Origin: Homalodisca vitripennis
Lineage: Eukaryota; Arthropoda; Insecta; Hemiptera; Cicadellidae
NCBI RefSeq assembly: GCF_021130785.1
Contig: NW_025777429.1
Span: 33,765-97,764, forward strand
Reading direction: 5' to 3'
DNA length: 64,000 nucleotides
Positions 23,497 to 35,943 of the stretch are shown here, in pieces. The notes beneath the pieces were generated by a model. The model made no database searches. It saw only the letters and a list, made by a program, of their open reading frames with translations, and had not been told where the DNA came from. A program made the position numbers and the translations under genes. Each line of letters begins with the position of its first letter. The first letter of the stretch is position 1.

Positions 23497-25876
23497 CTCG
23501 TAAAAGGTTCAATAATCAACAATAAATAAACACAAATCACAACAAACAAGTTAAACAATAAATTAATCAAAGACACATGAGAGCGTGGACAGATATTCCA
23601 CACAAACTAGAGAGCAGTAAAAAAAAATTCAGAAAAACATTAGGGCAATTTTACTGTGGTGTGTGAAAAAGTACAAGTTGTAAAAAAAACTATTATAAAT
23701 TTATAGTATTACAAATAAATAAAAGCATATAGTACATTTCCTTATTATTACCATGAAACCAAATTCCAGTATCACCAACAGGTGAAGGCAGAAAATACAA
23801 CAAGTTTGGCTTTCAGAACAAAAAAAAAGTCGGTTGCCATCAGTCGGGGGTAGACTCAATTTGTTTCCTCTCAAAAGGTTGAGAAAGTTCAAAGTATTCA
23901 AAAAAAACCTAACAACACCTTTCAAAACCTAAAAGAATAAGAGAGGGAAACAAAGTAAACAAAAATTAATCAAAAGCAAGAGCAACTGTACCGTAGAAGA
24001 GCAAAAAAAAATATATATGTGGAGCGAGTCGTAAAGTAGCGCTACCGGTAACTACTACATAAAGTTCAACAAGGCCCAAGTGAACAAGACACAAGCCTAA
24101 ATAGTAAACTCTCCCTTAAAACTGTAAATAATTTAGAACACCCCCCCAAAAAAAAATCTCTTTTGAGGCCAAGAATCCAAAAAAAAACCCCAGTGAAAAA
24201 TTAAAAATTAAGAAATTAAAGACCAAAGGAAAAAAAAAATTATTTAACCACTTAAGGCTTAAATTAGGCTAAACTGAAATTTAGGTAAGTTAAACACCCG
24301 AAGCTGAATCAAGCAAGCTGACATATCAATCAATCCAAAGAGTCCACTAGGGTTTGGTATATTATAAAATAGTGAACCCTCAAGGTGGCAAACTATAGTT
24401 TTAAAAAGTTTGTAAAAGAAAGGATGTTTCAACATTTTGGAAAGAAAGTTTAGTTTTGTAAGTAATTAAATCACTTATATGTATGTCAGCACGTCAAATC
24501 CAACCCCAAGCTGCAACTTCATAAAAATTACAAAACAAGCCTAGGCCTATGTTACTTTCAATACTAGTTGAAACTAAAGGTGTACTCCATATTAACTTTA
24601 ACTGTTTTAATTTAAACAGGCACTAGTCAAAAGAATCAAAGGGCTTTTTAATAATAGACTATGAAAGAATTATTATTTTTACAATAACATTAAAGTTTTG
24701 AAGAAGGTTTTAGAAAAAAAATTGCAAACTGTTAGACTAAATCAACCCCTTAAGCTTGAACTGCCCCGAACAATCAAATAGCATAGGCCTACATAAAAGT
24801 TTGACATGTTTCTAAGTAGAAAAATTATCAGATAAATTTAACAGTAACACTTCACTTTACCTTGTGTATAGACTAAGATTAATTAACAAAATTGTGTAAG
24901 ACTCGAATAAATTCAACGCAGTAGACAAAAATCATCAAATTAGTGCTATTAAAAATTTAAACTCTTATCAACTTAAAACATGTACAAGTGGAGTAAATCC
25001 GCTGGAAGAATAAATAAATAACTAAATAATTAATTAAATCCTAGAATAACAACAATTAATTGCATTTGGAACTAAGGGTAGGTGTGGAAAGGTTAAAAAA
25101 TTTTAATTAAATCAGATGTAGAGATGAAATATCAGAAGGAAAGCAAGTTATATAAAAAAGAACACTTTTAATTATAAGCCAACCCAAAGTAAATAAACTG
25201 GTGAAACTGGATGGGGGTTTCAAATATTAACCAGAAAGCTAAGAACTTTAAAAACAAAAGGTAGGCTATACATAGGCGGCAGTACAATACGCAGTCACCA
25301 ACAGCATCTATGAAATCCTTCGACTTTACTTGCACAGATCTGAGCCAAAGTTTAAATTAAAATACTAAAAGGTGCTAATTAAAGTTTAGAAAGCACAAGT
25401 AATTAAGTACCAGGTATGTTTAAGGCAACAGGCTACACTGTAGGTGAAAGTAAAAGTTAGGTTTAAGAGTTAACTTGGTGAGAGAAAAAAATTTATTAAA
25501 ATTGGTTTAAAGTAAAATTTTAAGCTACAAAAAATCAACCAAATACCTATGCCTAAATAATTAGTGAGAATAAGTTACTAAAGTTTAAGAAATACTGCAC
25601 ACTCACATGTTCAATTATTACACAACTAGGCTTAGGTAGCAGTTGGTTGCAAGAACTGCTTGGCTCAGACTTGCACATTAAAAACAAGCTACTTCGAAAA
25701 AGTTTAACATTTTGAGTAAAAAGAAAGTGCAGTGATAAGGAAAATTTAGAAAACTAAAAAAAATTTAGAAAAACGTCTACCCCTTTAAAAAAAACTTAAA
25801 ACTAGGACTTAGCTCTCATAGCTGTGTAGAATTCCTCCGCTCCCACCGGCAAGCCTAGCCTTCCATTTCAAACCAC
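23497..25876 (-). other. Gypsy 5' leader, non-coding
   Basis: A 2.38-kb untranslated leader runs between the PBS and gag. It is A-rich on the plus strand, and no long frame was found in either direction. The length is unusual for a gypsy leader. Confidence 0.7.
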
Positions 25877-25888
25877 GCTCTGCTACCA
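25877..25888 (-). other. Primer-binding site (initiator tRNA-Met)
   Basis: On the element strand TGGTAGCAGAGC lies 3 bp downstream of the 5' LTR. It is complementary to the 3' end of initiator tRNA-Met (acceptor GCTCTGCTA plus CCA). The match may continue imperfectly for some further bases. Confidence 0.82.
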
Positions 25889-25891
25889 ATA

Positions 25892-26289
25892 TGCGACGAT
25901 TTTCGAAAACTGAATTTGGAAAGACTGGGTCCTAAATAATAAACGAGGTCGTGAAACGTTGATTGGAAGGTAGGCATACGATATTAACACCAAAACACCG
26001 TGCCGGTTCGTAGAGGGAGCGGGCAGCCAGCTTTGATTTTGTAACTCCGACCACAGAAAACTCCAAGATGTCCTTGCCCTATCGAAGTCAGAAGAGAAGA
26101 GGACAAGAAACCTAATTCCCCGATATCTAGAAAACCTGAAAATACTAGAACCAATCAAAAAGCCAGAAAAGCCACAGAAACATCTAGAAAGAGAACAACC
26201 ATCTGGTAAAACAGATGGCTTCGACCAGCTGTAAGGAAACAGCTCCCGGTCCGTCCAAAGACCAACAAAATAAAGTGGCAAACGCCACA
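25892..26289 (-). repeat. 5' LTR of the gypsy element
   Basis: Partner of 16632-17031, with TG...CA ends in element orientation. It probably contains promoter and polyadenylation signals. A CCACTTTATTTTG tract near its 5' end was not assigned a role. Confidence 0.95.
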
Positions 26290-26293
26290 TAGT
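26290..26293. other. Target-site duplication (right) of the gypsy element
   Basis: TAGT, identical to 16628-16631. Confidence 0.8.
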
Positions 26294-29200
26294 AAATAAC
26301 ATTTCAAATGTGAAAATGTTCATAATGTTGTCAAATAATACATTGTAACGTTAGATAATTTATAATACAAACCTATTGGATTTATTTCATAATATATTTA
26401 GTTTATTTTTACAGTTATAATACCAACTTAATTGCTAATGGTAAGATAATGATAGTACAAAAGTATAGTCATACAACACTATTACGTATGTGCTCCATGC
26501 AGAGACCAACTCTCAAACATGCACTTAATAAAAAACTAAACAATAATAAAAAAAATCTATTCAAAAAAGGTCTGCAATCACCTCAGAACAAATATTTTTT
26601 AACCAACGTTGTATTTATATGTTAGGTTATTTGTTTTACCTGAGGAAGATATGAGATTGCTGATCTCAAAACTTAGTTTTACATATTTTTTATGACAGAA
26701 CTATCTGAAATTTCTGGAATAATCCTATTTCCACCAGAATCAATAAATCGTCAAACATATTTTATCGGTAATAAGATTTAATGGAAAATACCTTACATAG
26801 AAAACAGACATAGCATTAAAAGTTTTATAATTATTTACATTTATTAATACTTTTATTTTTATTTCAGAATGAAAATAAATATTAAAAGTGATGAAAGTGA
26901 TCAAATATGTACATAATGACAATATTATACTTTTTGAATCGTAAGTTATTTGTTACTGCGTATTGAAATTCCTCCAACAATTTGATAAATTATCTAAATA
27001 TATTCAAATATACTATATTTCACACAGGTTCCATTATTTACGATTACCAGTTGGGTTATAAAAGAATTCGATTTACGTTCTGGCGGAAGAACGTCATTCA
27101 GTGTAATAATCATTAATAATGCTTTAATTTGTATATCCCAATTTCAATCAGTAATGAGAATCCTAAAATTACAGAACAGGGTAGGCTCTAAATTGCTAAT
27201 GAAATCTTCAACAGTTTAATTAAAGTTCGCAACATGTTCTTGCTCGCTCTGGAGCTATACAAAGGCTAAAGTTGGTTTAAACACTACAACCCTACATTAA
27301 GGACTTAGTTAGTAATGGTTATGTTATGTATCCTTGGAACCGTAATTGAAATTGTAATTATTTCATGAATATTAAATATTTGAAATTTGATACGGTGCAG
27401 TCTCATTTTAGAAACCATTCGATAATTTTATAAATTCAAATGATTTGCAAAATATACGGCCAATTGATAATTTTAAAATTTTTTGAATATTATACTAATT
27501 CATTTTAAAATCTGAATTAAAATAGGAAGAGAATTATTTGAAAATTTTTTTTTAAGAAGAGACGGATTGGAAAAGTAACCTGGGATGATTTGGAATTCAG
27601 AAATAATTTTATAATTTATGTTTCATAATACAAAGTTTACTAATGGCAAACGTATGTAGTCACCTTTACGTAAGATTCGAAAAATCTGGCTGAAATCTCC
27701 CATTACTTTAAAAATATCAGTAGTGTAATTTAAACAGAAATAAAGTTTAATATATGAATCGTATTCAGGTTGCTTCAATGATCAAGGTTGTAAATTCTTT
27801 CATATCAGGTACTAAAAAACATTTAAATATTAACTAAATTGTTACCAGTAACTTATAAAAACCTGATATCTAAACATTCATGTCTCAAGCATCCATTATT
27901 TATCTGACTACTACCCAAAAAACCACAAGAAATCTGTAACAGAAATATGTATAAACGATTATTTTTTAATATTGCCTGAACCTAATAAATATTTTCGCCT
28001 TAAAGCGAAAGTAGCTAGAAATGAGGTAGGATATATTCCTAGCTCGTAAAAAGCTATTTAGGCCGAGGTATGTACGCGTCTATTATTTTCTTCGTTAGGA
28101 AAACTAGGGAAACTCAATTTTGGTCCTGAAAATATTTTATACCAAAACTAGAGTATAAGAATCAGAATTAGATGTAATTTGATTGCAATCTAACAAAGAG
28201 CTACATTCATGCATGGTTTGTTTGTTTGGAGTAGTAAAAAAAAAACTAAACAGCCGGAAATATACAACTAATAATCAAAACAAAAGAGTTAGTCTCTTAG
28301 TAGATATGTTTTTTTCTTTGCAACATCTAGGCAAACTATACTATGGTTCAGAATATATTTTTAACTGAAAGTATATGAAAAGGGCTGGAAATAAACGATT
28401 TTTGACCTATTTAGGTTTTTGTCACTTGTGTATTAGTATTTATTTGTAGGGACGACAAGACAGACTAAAATTTGACGTTTTAAATATAATGAATGTGTAC
28501 TAGAACTCTTCTACACGTTCAAAACCTTATATAACTTTCAAGTTATTCTATGACACCATTATTTATGAACACTTGCATCTACTGTAACTTAAAGATGTAA
28601 GTGTATATACCTTAAAGGATGTATATTTACGATTATAATATTTAAATACACCTCATTTTACATCTGCATTATTTTACTAAGTGGTATAATTAATTAAATT
28701 TTGAAAATTGCGCTTGAAGCCACGGGTAAGAGCTTAAAGCACATATATTCGTTACATTGACAACCCTTATTTAACACAATATATACCTATACTAAAATAC
28801 GTTTTTCTCTACACTACTAGAACTATTTTGGAAATCATTTATGAAATCGGCTATACTACAATAAATACCAAAAAGTAAGGAAAAGGTTTATCGATACTCT
28901 CCTTAATAATAAAATAAATTACGTATATTACGACAGTGCAAAAATCTCTATTCCATTTTGTATTCCTTATGGCACTTCTTAAAATGTCATAATTGCACTC
29001 CGCTTCATTAATATTTGTTTTATTCTGCATTGTTATCGCTTTTATCGTAGTTACCTATATTATTAGTGTAAAAACTTTCACTTACGATCAGCCAAACTGA
29101 AGGAGTGGCGTGAATCATAACCGAACTTGTTGTTTGTTGTATAGAAAAATATCAATTTGGAATTCCAACTCTAATAAATTTGCCCTCGAGATATCGTCTA

Positions 29201-30710
29201 CATATACAGGTTGACAAAGACAGACATAAATAAAATTATTCTCACCCCATCATGTGAAAGGCTTTACTATCGTTTAACAAATCATTTTGGATAAAGCTCA
29301 ATGTTCTCGCAAAACTCAATTTTTTACCATCATTAGTTTGTTTGGTACCCACATATTACAATATCGAATAGCAAAGTAATTTTAGAGAAGGAATTTTATT
29401 TAATAACAGCAGCCATACCTAGTTTGTAGGGTTTGAACTGCATGGAGTATTGGGGATTACAGAATATTGGTTTTTAATAGGATATCAGTTTTGTTATTTT
29501 TACACATACGTGACTAAATTAAAAATCCAAAAAGTAATTATAATAAATACATGCATTTATTTGGTTGTAGTATTTTAAATCCTATGTTATAGATGCAGCT
29601 TGAGTACCGTTTAATGTTAAAGCATGGGCCTTTATTGAATAAAGTATACTACTATAATGAATAAAAAGTCACTTTTATACATTGGAATAGTAGTTCTCAA
29701 GTAGTTTTGTTTACTCATTAAATGCATAAACTTAATTTTTCACTTGCCAGTATATGAGAATATACAGTGAAAATCCTATAGTGTTAACAATGACCAAGGA
29801 TGAGTACAGGATTCAATTCTCAGCTAAGCAAATACTTGAATACCGACGCTAGATCGAGTCCTACTAGAATTTTACAATAGTACTGTTTTTTATTAACAGC
29901 ATAAGTTAATTATTTAGTAGTGGTTATTTAAGTCAGCTTCCATAATTTTAAGTCCTTGTATCAGTAAAAATTTTTCAAAACCAAGTTAACTATTTTTTTT
30001 GAACAAATTATAATAATAGACTATCAAACATTATGAAATGTACTTTTAACTGTTGCAATTATATTTAAAGTTTCAAAAATGATGATATGTGAATAAAAAT
30101 CAACGTTGTGTTTGAATTACTTTAACAAAAATTGACAAATCCGTGACAAGAATTCAGTTTTCCGTCCTCAACACGCTCCCAAATTTCTTTAATGAATTCG
30201 TTAAGGGGCTACAATACTTACTTGTTATGAGTGAATGCAATATTTAATACTGTCTACTTACTTTACTATTGTAAATCCCGTGATATACTATAACTCCTTC
30301 CCTGCAGTATTGCACGTTATATATTTTTTACAATAGTTCTAATCTAAATTGTTGAGAATTTAATAATTAGGTAACGTTATTTACTTGCAGTTGACATTAT
30401 AATTCTGTTTTCATTTTTTAATTATTTTCCAAGACAACAACGAAAAATATCACTGCAGGTAAAACGACCAGTGTAATCAAAAGGCCAAGAAAACTTTTAA
30501 GTACAATTAAGTAAATAAGGCCAAATGAACTAATAAAAAATGTATACATATCAATAATAATATGCATCAGTAGTATATACATTCCTAAGCAGTATAATTG
30601 CAACACTGCAACAGTGTTTATACATTTATGTATTTTAATTCTATTAAATATGTACTAAATTAAAGTTATTAACTGGAGTGTGTTACATTTTTGCAGAAAT
30701 TATATTTCAT
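26294..30710. other. Gene-free AT-rich stretch
   Basis: No coding region or repeat was recognised. A hydrophobic 62-codon minus-strand frame at 30418-30606 is of low complexity and is not called. Confidence 0.5.
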
Positions 30711-32589
30711 AATTCAAGCCATTTAAAATCGTTACTACTACCTAAAAGTTTGTAAAGTTGTTTGTTTGTAGTTTTAAAACACACTTCATATATGCTTTTA
30801 CGATAAAGCTCGAGATTAAATATTATATAAATTACATAGTAACTCTATGTATCTGTATGAATGTATCTGTCTGACAAGATTCAATATTTAGAGGTTAGTT
30901 ATTAGTTATTCGTATGTAGTAGCCATACTATGAACATGAGTACTGCTGTATAAAAAATTCTTGTTTTCAATTAAAAATAAAATAACATTACTGATCTTAA
31001 GTGTTGGAAACATTTGTAATGTAAATACTTCTTGGGTTAGTTAGAAATCCTTAGACGTGAATAAATAAATAAAACCACCACAATGATGTCATGAATACTC
31101 GTGATAGACAGTATATTTCCATCTATCCTAGCGTGAAGCCAATATAACCCCGTTTATAGCCACTATATCGGTTTCTAGATTGCTGAATTGTGTTTTGCGA
31201 ATTCAACGAAGATTTGAGGTATACCCTATTGTCTACGCCTCACACCACACATTGTAAACAAAAGAATAATATTACATTTTAAGGTACAATTAAAAAAGAG
31301 ATTTTTTATAAATACTGTTTGTGAAATAAAAAATATTAATTACTAGGATCTGGCATATTCACTAACACTACTTCAAGATGTGATTCGTTGTGACATCTCA
31401 TTTGGTAGGCATCCGTTAATGGTCAGGTTTCATTTTTTTTTTATTTTACTTTTTAAGGCACAAGCCATTCGTATTTGTCAAATCTCATTGCTTATAAATT
31501 TGTTATATTAACATTTAATATATGGGAGGTCTTTATATATGCATTATTAGTCAGATATTCCTTATTGGTCGTTATTAGTACAGACAATTCGGACTCGTTA
31601 TTAGTACGCAATTAGTTTTAGGTGACTAAAAATTGGTCACGTCTTACTGAAGTTATATGATACTATTGAATTTACACCCTCACCATCCAGAAGCAGTTTT
31701 AACAAACTAAATACTATCATGAATGATATATATTTTTTCTACTACAATTTGCAGTTTAATTAATTGATTAACATAATGAGAATGTTCTGATGCTAGAAAG
31801 CTAACTTAAAAAATTAAACTAGGAAGTTTTTAAAAGATATTTGAAAATCAAGTTAGTTGTTACGCCAAGACCATTACGACTAGCCACTAAACCAGTTTTA
31901 AAGCAAGAACACATTTTAACGTTTGAACGATTTTTTATCCTGCTAGTATGACAAAAGAATTTAGCAAACTATTTAAATAAAAAAAAACCTCTCAATAGTT
32001 GTTTTTTTTGTCAAACACCTTTTATAAATCGTATCTGAATATTGCTTTATTAGAAAGAGTTGGGGGTGAATATATTTTATTAAATGGAGGTGAATATAGA
32101 GGTCTTAGAAGTAGAAGGAAAGTTTACGTTCAATAAAATCTTTCTGAGCAATAAGCACCTGTGTAGATTGGACTGTGTCAACTAACAGGTGAAAAATATG
32201 AATGTCTGTACAACCACCCAACCTGGTTATTTTTTAAATCGATAAAGTAGTTTTCTCGTTAAGAAATGCATCTGTCGTTAGCTACGCTTGTTTAAGTCGA
32301 GATCGAAATATGAGATTATAATTGGTAAAATTATCAAACTATAAACGTTGTTGAAGAATATATTTTTTTTAACTCTATAAACTTAATACCTTCATAAAAC
32401 ATTATACATTTGTTAGGCAAATAGAGAAAGAATGACATACTTTAAATAGAAAAGTATGAAAAAGTCGAATTTATTTTTTAACAGACGGTTGGTTTCTAGT
32501 ATGCTAAGCTAAGGAACATTATTATCTACCGAAAACATGACAATATCTTTAACCCTTTTTATTCGCTATAAAGCACCCACCATTCTTTT

Positions 32590-32835
32590 TCCAATGGCGC
32601 AGTGTAGCGAGTACAATGGTTATAGCAAGATAGTAATGTTATCGCAAGATAAACAGATCAATCAACGTCGAGCATGGCTGTTGCTTGGATGGTAGACCGC
32701 TGAGCGATCCTGTCCTTGGAAGTAGCACGCCTGCCCGGCCATAGGTGGTAGTTCGGAAGTCACCTTTAAGCCGTTGATTCCCAGGTTAATTGTTGGAGAG
32801 GGCTTCTTATCCCTAACTTCACCTGGAAAAATGAA
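32590..32835 (+). repeat. SINE with a 5S-rRNA-like segment, copy 1
   Basis: About 245 bp share a core with 46205-46370 (for example CTGAGCGATCCTGTCC and the GGTAGTTCGGAAGTCACC tract). The segment 32661-32700 (ATCAACGTCGAGCATGG, then TTGCTTGGATGGTAGACCGC) aligns with the 3' internal-promoter region of 5S rRNA, where insects have AAGCAGCGTCGGGC and ACTTAGATGGGGGACCGC. This suggests a 5S-derived (SINE3-type) RNA polymerase III promoter. No intact A or B box is claimed. It lies inside the extra DNA of copy B. Confidence 0.55.
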
Positions 32836-33589
32836 AATTTTACTTTACTTTTTACACTTTCATAAAAATTTGAAAGGCCGACAACTGATTTATTTCTTTG
32901 CGATAAAGTTAGTTAAATGATAAATACAAACTTGTTCTATGCTTCTGCTATGTACGTTGGCTCTCTAATTCCTTGCTGTTTTAAAAACCAAAGTTTGAAT
33001 GTCGGAACAGAAGTGGTATCTATATTTAACTCAGTTTAGAAGCGTCAGTTACAACACTATTGTCAATATTGTGATCCCAAATTGATAATTGCTTCTAAAA
33101 CTGTATGATAAATTTGAAATTGCTTCATGAATGTCGTGATTTTAAATAACTGATATTAAGTTCCAATATTGGCATTATTCTTAGGTTTAGTAAACACCGT
33201 AATCACCTAAATGATTTTCTGAACCTGTTAAAAATGGTCCTTTGTCTGTGTAATACTCGCTGGGAAGAAAACATATTTATTGATATTGGATATTGTACCC
33301 AATATATTATTCCCAGTCTCAAAGTATAGTTATTCCCGTTCAGGAGATTCCTTCAATCACCATTAATTTCTGACGCTCACCAGATACTCCTAATATTACC
33401 TCTGTATTCCGTAAGAAGTTCAACTAAATCAAAAAACCAAATTTCCAGTGATAAGGTCTAGTTCTAAACTAATTTAAGGATGAGTTTTGAAAAAGTCATA
33501 ACATGAAAAAAACTTTTTCTATCCCTGATATAAAATCTATTCTTTTGATTAAAGTTGGTGTTTCAATAACTCAAATATACCAATATTTA

Positions 33590-33717
33590 TTAATTTAAAC
33601 AAACTCTCCATTAATATAAAGTTTTTATTTTTGTGAGGCCTTTCGTACTCCAATGATTACATCTTCGGACTCACACAAATAAAAACTTTATATTATTTGA
33701 GAGTTTGTTTAAATTAA
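33590..33717 (-). repeat. Hairpin (fold-back) repeat, copy 1
   Basis: Inverted arms of about 50 bp (33590-33640 and 33668-33717) flank a 27-bp loop. The arms start TTAATTTAAACAAACTCTC. About 45 bp to the right (to 33765) are also shared with the second copy at 47659-47825. On the minus strand the loop region carries CCGAAGA (33662-33668) and CGAAA (33641-33645), a pattern like a hammerhead core. No coding sequence; the 119-codon frame at 33709-34068 just overlaps its edge. Confidence 0.65.
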
Positions 33718-34711
33718 TAGATAATTTCCAATAAGACACAAGAGCTTCAAGAATGTAAACCAATATTTTTTATATGAGCAACGGTTTTTGGAAAATAAAC
33801 TGTTAAAGATGATTCTAAAAGAATGCCTGAGAAATGCACGAAAGTTTTTATCAAATACTGTATATCTATTTAGTTTGGGAAACAGGTCCATGTCTCCGCA
33901 TACCGTTCCTTGCCGCAGTGTAACAACACGGTTGCGTGCTATTATATGCTGTAGTTCATGCTCTGCATTCCAGTGAATCGCATTCCATGCTTTTAACCCA
34001 CTCCTTAACATTCCGAAGTAAATACAGCATTTATAACTTTTTATAGTAATACTTATTGTTGTTTTCATATCAATCCATTATTATTATTATTCCAGTTGCT
34101 TCTAAATGCAATAGTGCAATAATTGGAAAAACGTATATTCTGACTTTAATATAACATTTTTAATGTTTTTTTTTATTTTGTAAATTATTAAACAAGTGGC
34201 TTTATTGTATAGTATTATTTGTATTAGTTGCAATAAAAGCTATGTACTATTTTATTTTGCATTATGTTTTATTTCGAGTCTGTCCATAGTATTAAATCAT
34301 ACTAAATTAGGTGTATATTCTGAAAGCTGAGTTATTATAGCTTTGATGGTTACTTTTTACCAATTTACTTGTTATTTTAAGATTATATTACAATGTTGTA
34401 AGCACTTTCTTTTATATGTGTTTACTTTCGGTTTCTATTATTGATGTTAAATGAAATAAGTGCCCGCTTGACAATCTGACATGTAAACATAGCGTTACGC
34501 ATTAGTTTGTTGAGTAAATTCGACCAACAGCAATCACATGAATTTGATGAAAGTGGTGTTCAACAATAAAGAATAAACTAATGAATATTTTTGATCAATT
34601 ATCAATACAACCTGTTTTGATAAATCAAATATAATAATGCATAACATTGTGTCTATTATTACCAAGTTAGACGGTTTCTTGTAGGAAGTATGTAACAGCG
34701 TTACACACACC

Positions 34712-35395
34712 GTGAAGCATATTCCAAGTTATATGTTTTAGATTTGGCGTGCATTTGGAGGTCTGCCAATGAGAATTACTTCGAAGCCTAAAAACTCAAA
34801 AGAATGACATTTTCTATAGCTGTGGTTCATACGGAATTTAGTATTAATCTCCTTACAAGAAGTTCTCTCTACCACCATTCTTTACATAATTTATAAGCAA
34901 GGAAATGTTCGATTATGAAACATATAGAACCTCTAAGCTCGCAATGATTCTAGACTTCATTACTCTGCAAATCATAGCAGCTTGCACATTCTTCTGCGGC
35001 ACATGGAAGTACCCGAAGATAGTTGACGTCTTTGGCACACTAGATCGAATCTATCGAGACCTTCAGTACAAGAACAGAGAGGTCAAAATCCAAGTAAAGG
35101 TCGTCCTAGTCTCCAGCGTCATAGCTTTATTGTGTATGAGTTACTTCGCAAACATCATAATAAAAGGTAAACAAGTCCTCTTGATCATTCATTTTGGCAC
35201 CTTCTTATTGCTGAACTACCCACTTGCCTTCCTCTTCCACTACACACATGTAACTCAAAGTATCACTATAGGTTTCAAGATGGCTAACGTCATGATTCAA
35301 GAGGAGATTATCTGCAAAATAACAGAACAAACTATGATGAAGCGCAGCATGTCTGATGTTGCCCATCTTTCATACAGACATAATTTAAATAGTTG
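34712..35395 (+). pseudogene. Gustatory receptor exon 1, copy B, decayed at the 5' end
   Basis: About 97% identical to copy A in the body. The start ATG is replaced by GTG at 34712, a TAG follows near 34739, and frameshifts occur near 34790-34880. An intact 164-codon frame at 34905-35399 then covers the middle of the protein: KYPKIVDVFGTLDRIYRDL, hydrophobic segments near 74-89 and 94-115, and IGFKMANVMIQEEIICKITE. Here the last two segments are in one frame, unlike copy A. The exon ends near a weak GT donor at 35396. Candidate downstream exons are at 39583 and 40986. Several independent lesions make it a likely pseudogene even if some indels are sequencing errors. Confidence 0.7.
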
Positions 35396-35878
35396 GTGAT
35401 ATTTTTTATTCTTCTTTAAAGGGAGGAATAAAAAAGGGTGGTATTAAAATAAATGGATGGATATGTAAATTAGAAAGTAGGACATTGCCAGACGATGGTA
35501 GGGGAACATTTTGAACACTTACTTTGATCACAGGTACTTAAAAATTGGTGTTTACTTGTAATACTTAATAATTTACAATGTTCAATTGTTTTAAAATTCA
35601 AATAGCTATAACTACTGAATGAATTCAACTTTTTAAGTCCGGTGTGCGGCGTTGTACTCTGATAAGTAAGACCTTTAATGTGATACGAAACTTGACCTAT
35701 GCTGCTATTTAAGAATTTTGTCTGAATCCTTGTGGACCGTCCCCCAAAGGGATTATCTGGTCGGTAATTGGGCAGATATGTGCGTTAATATCACTAGTAA
35801 GCACGTGTGAACTTTGGTATTTCTTTCTATTATGGTTCAAAAATTAAAAAAAGAGGTTCCATACTTAATTGACACCCT

Positions 35879-35943
35879 GTATATATATATATATACATAT
35901 AGATATATAGATATATATATATATATCTTTATATATATATATT
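35879..35943. repeat. AT-rich (TA)n/(ATAG)n tract
   Basis: A mixed TA and ATAG run left of the Helitron-like element. With the TA run right of it, this suggests insertion into a TA array. Confidence 0.85.

Larger units (their letters stand above)
16632..26289 (-). mobile_element. Full-length Ty3/gypsy LTR retrotransposon
   Basis: A 9658-bp element is read on the minus strand. From its 5' end it has a 398-bp LTR, an initiator-Met-tRNA PBS, about 2.4 kb of leader without genes, and gag (23496 to 22032). Protease, reverse transcriptase, RNase H and integrase (21978 to about 18885) follow in Ty3/gypsy order, with integrase after RNase H. About 1.85 kb of non-coding sequence, a purine tract and a 400-bp LTR complete it. 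No envelope gene was seen. The flanking TAGT duplications match. The LTRs differ only by four indels, so insertion is recent. The coding region carries several frame breaks, at least some beside homopolymer runs. Confidence 0.95.
30711..35488 (+). repeat. Duplicated receptor block, copy B
   Basis: Second copy of 1-2090. The 5' flank aligns from about 30745 to 31756 and resumes at about 34490 to 35488. Between them lies about 2.7 kb absent from copy A, holding a SINE and a hairpin repeat. This copy is more mutated at the 5' end of the coding exon than copy A. Confidence 0.85.

Noticed and set aside
30418..30606. Hydrophobic minus-strand frame, possible receptor exon
   Set aside because: Low-complexity Leu/Ile/Val/Phe content, no 7tm_7 motif and no splice context.
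33709..34068. 119-codon minus-strand frame
   Set aside because: Its C-terminus lies in the hairpin repeat flank and there is no known domain. The opposite strand also has a chance frame.
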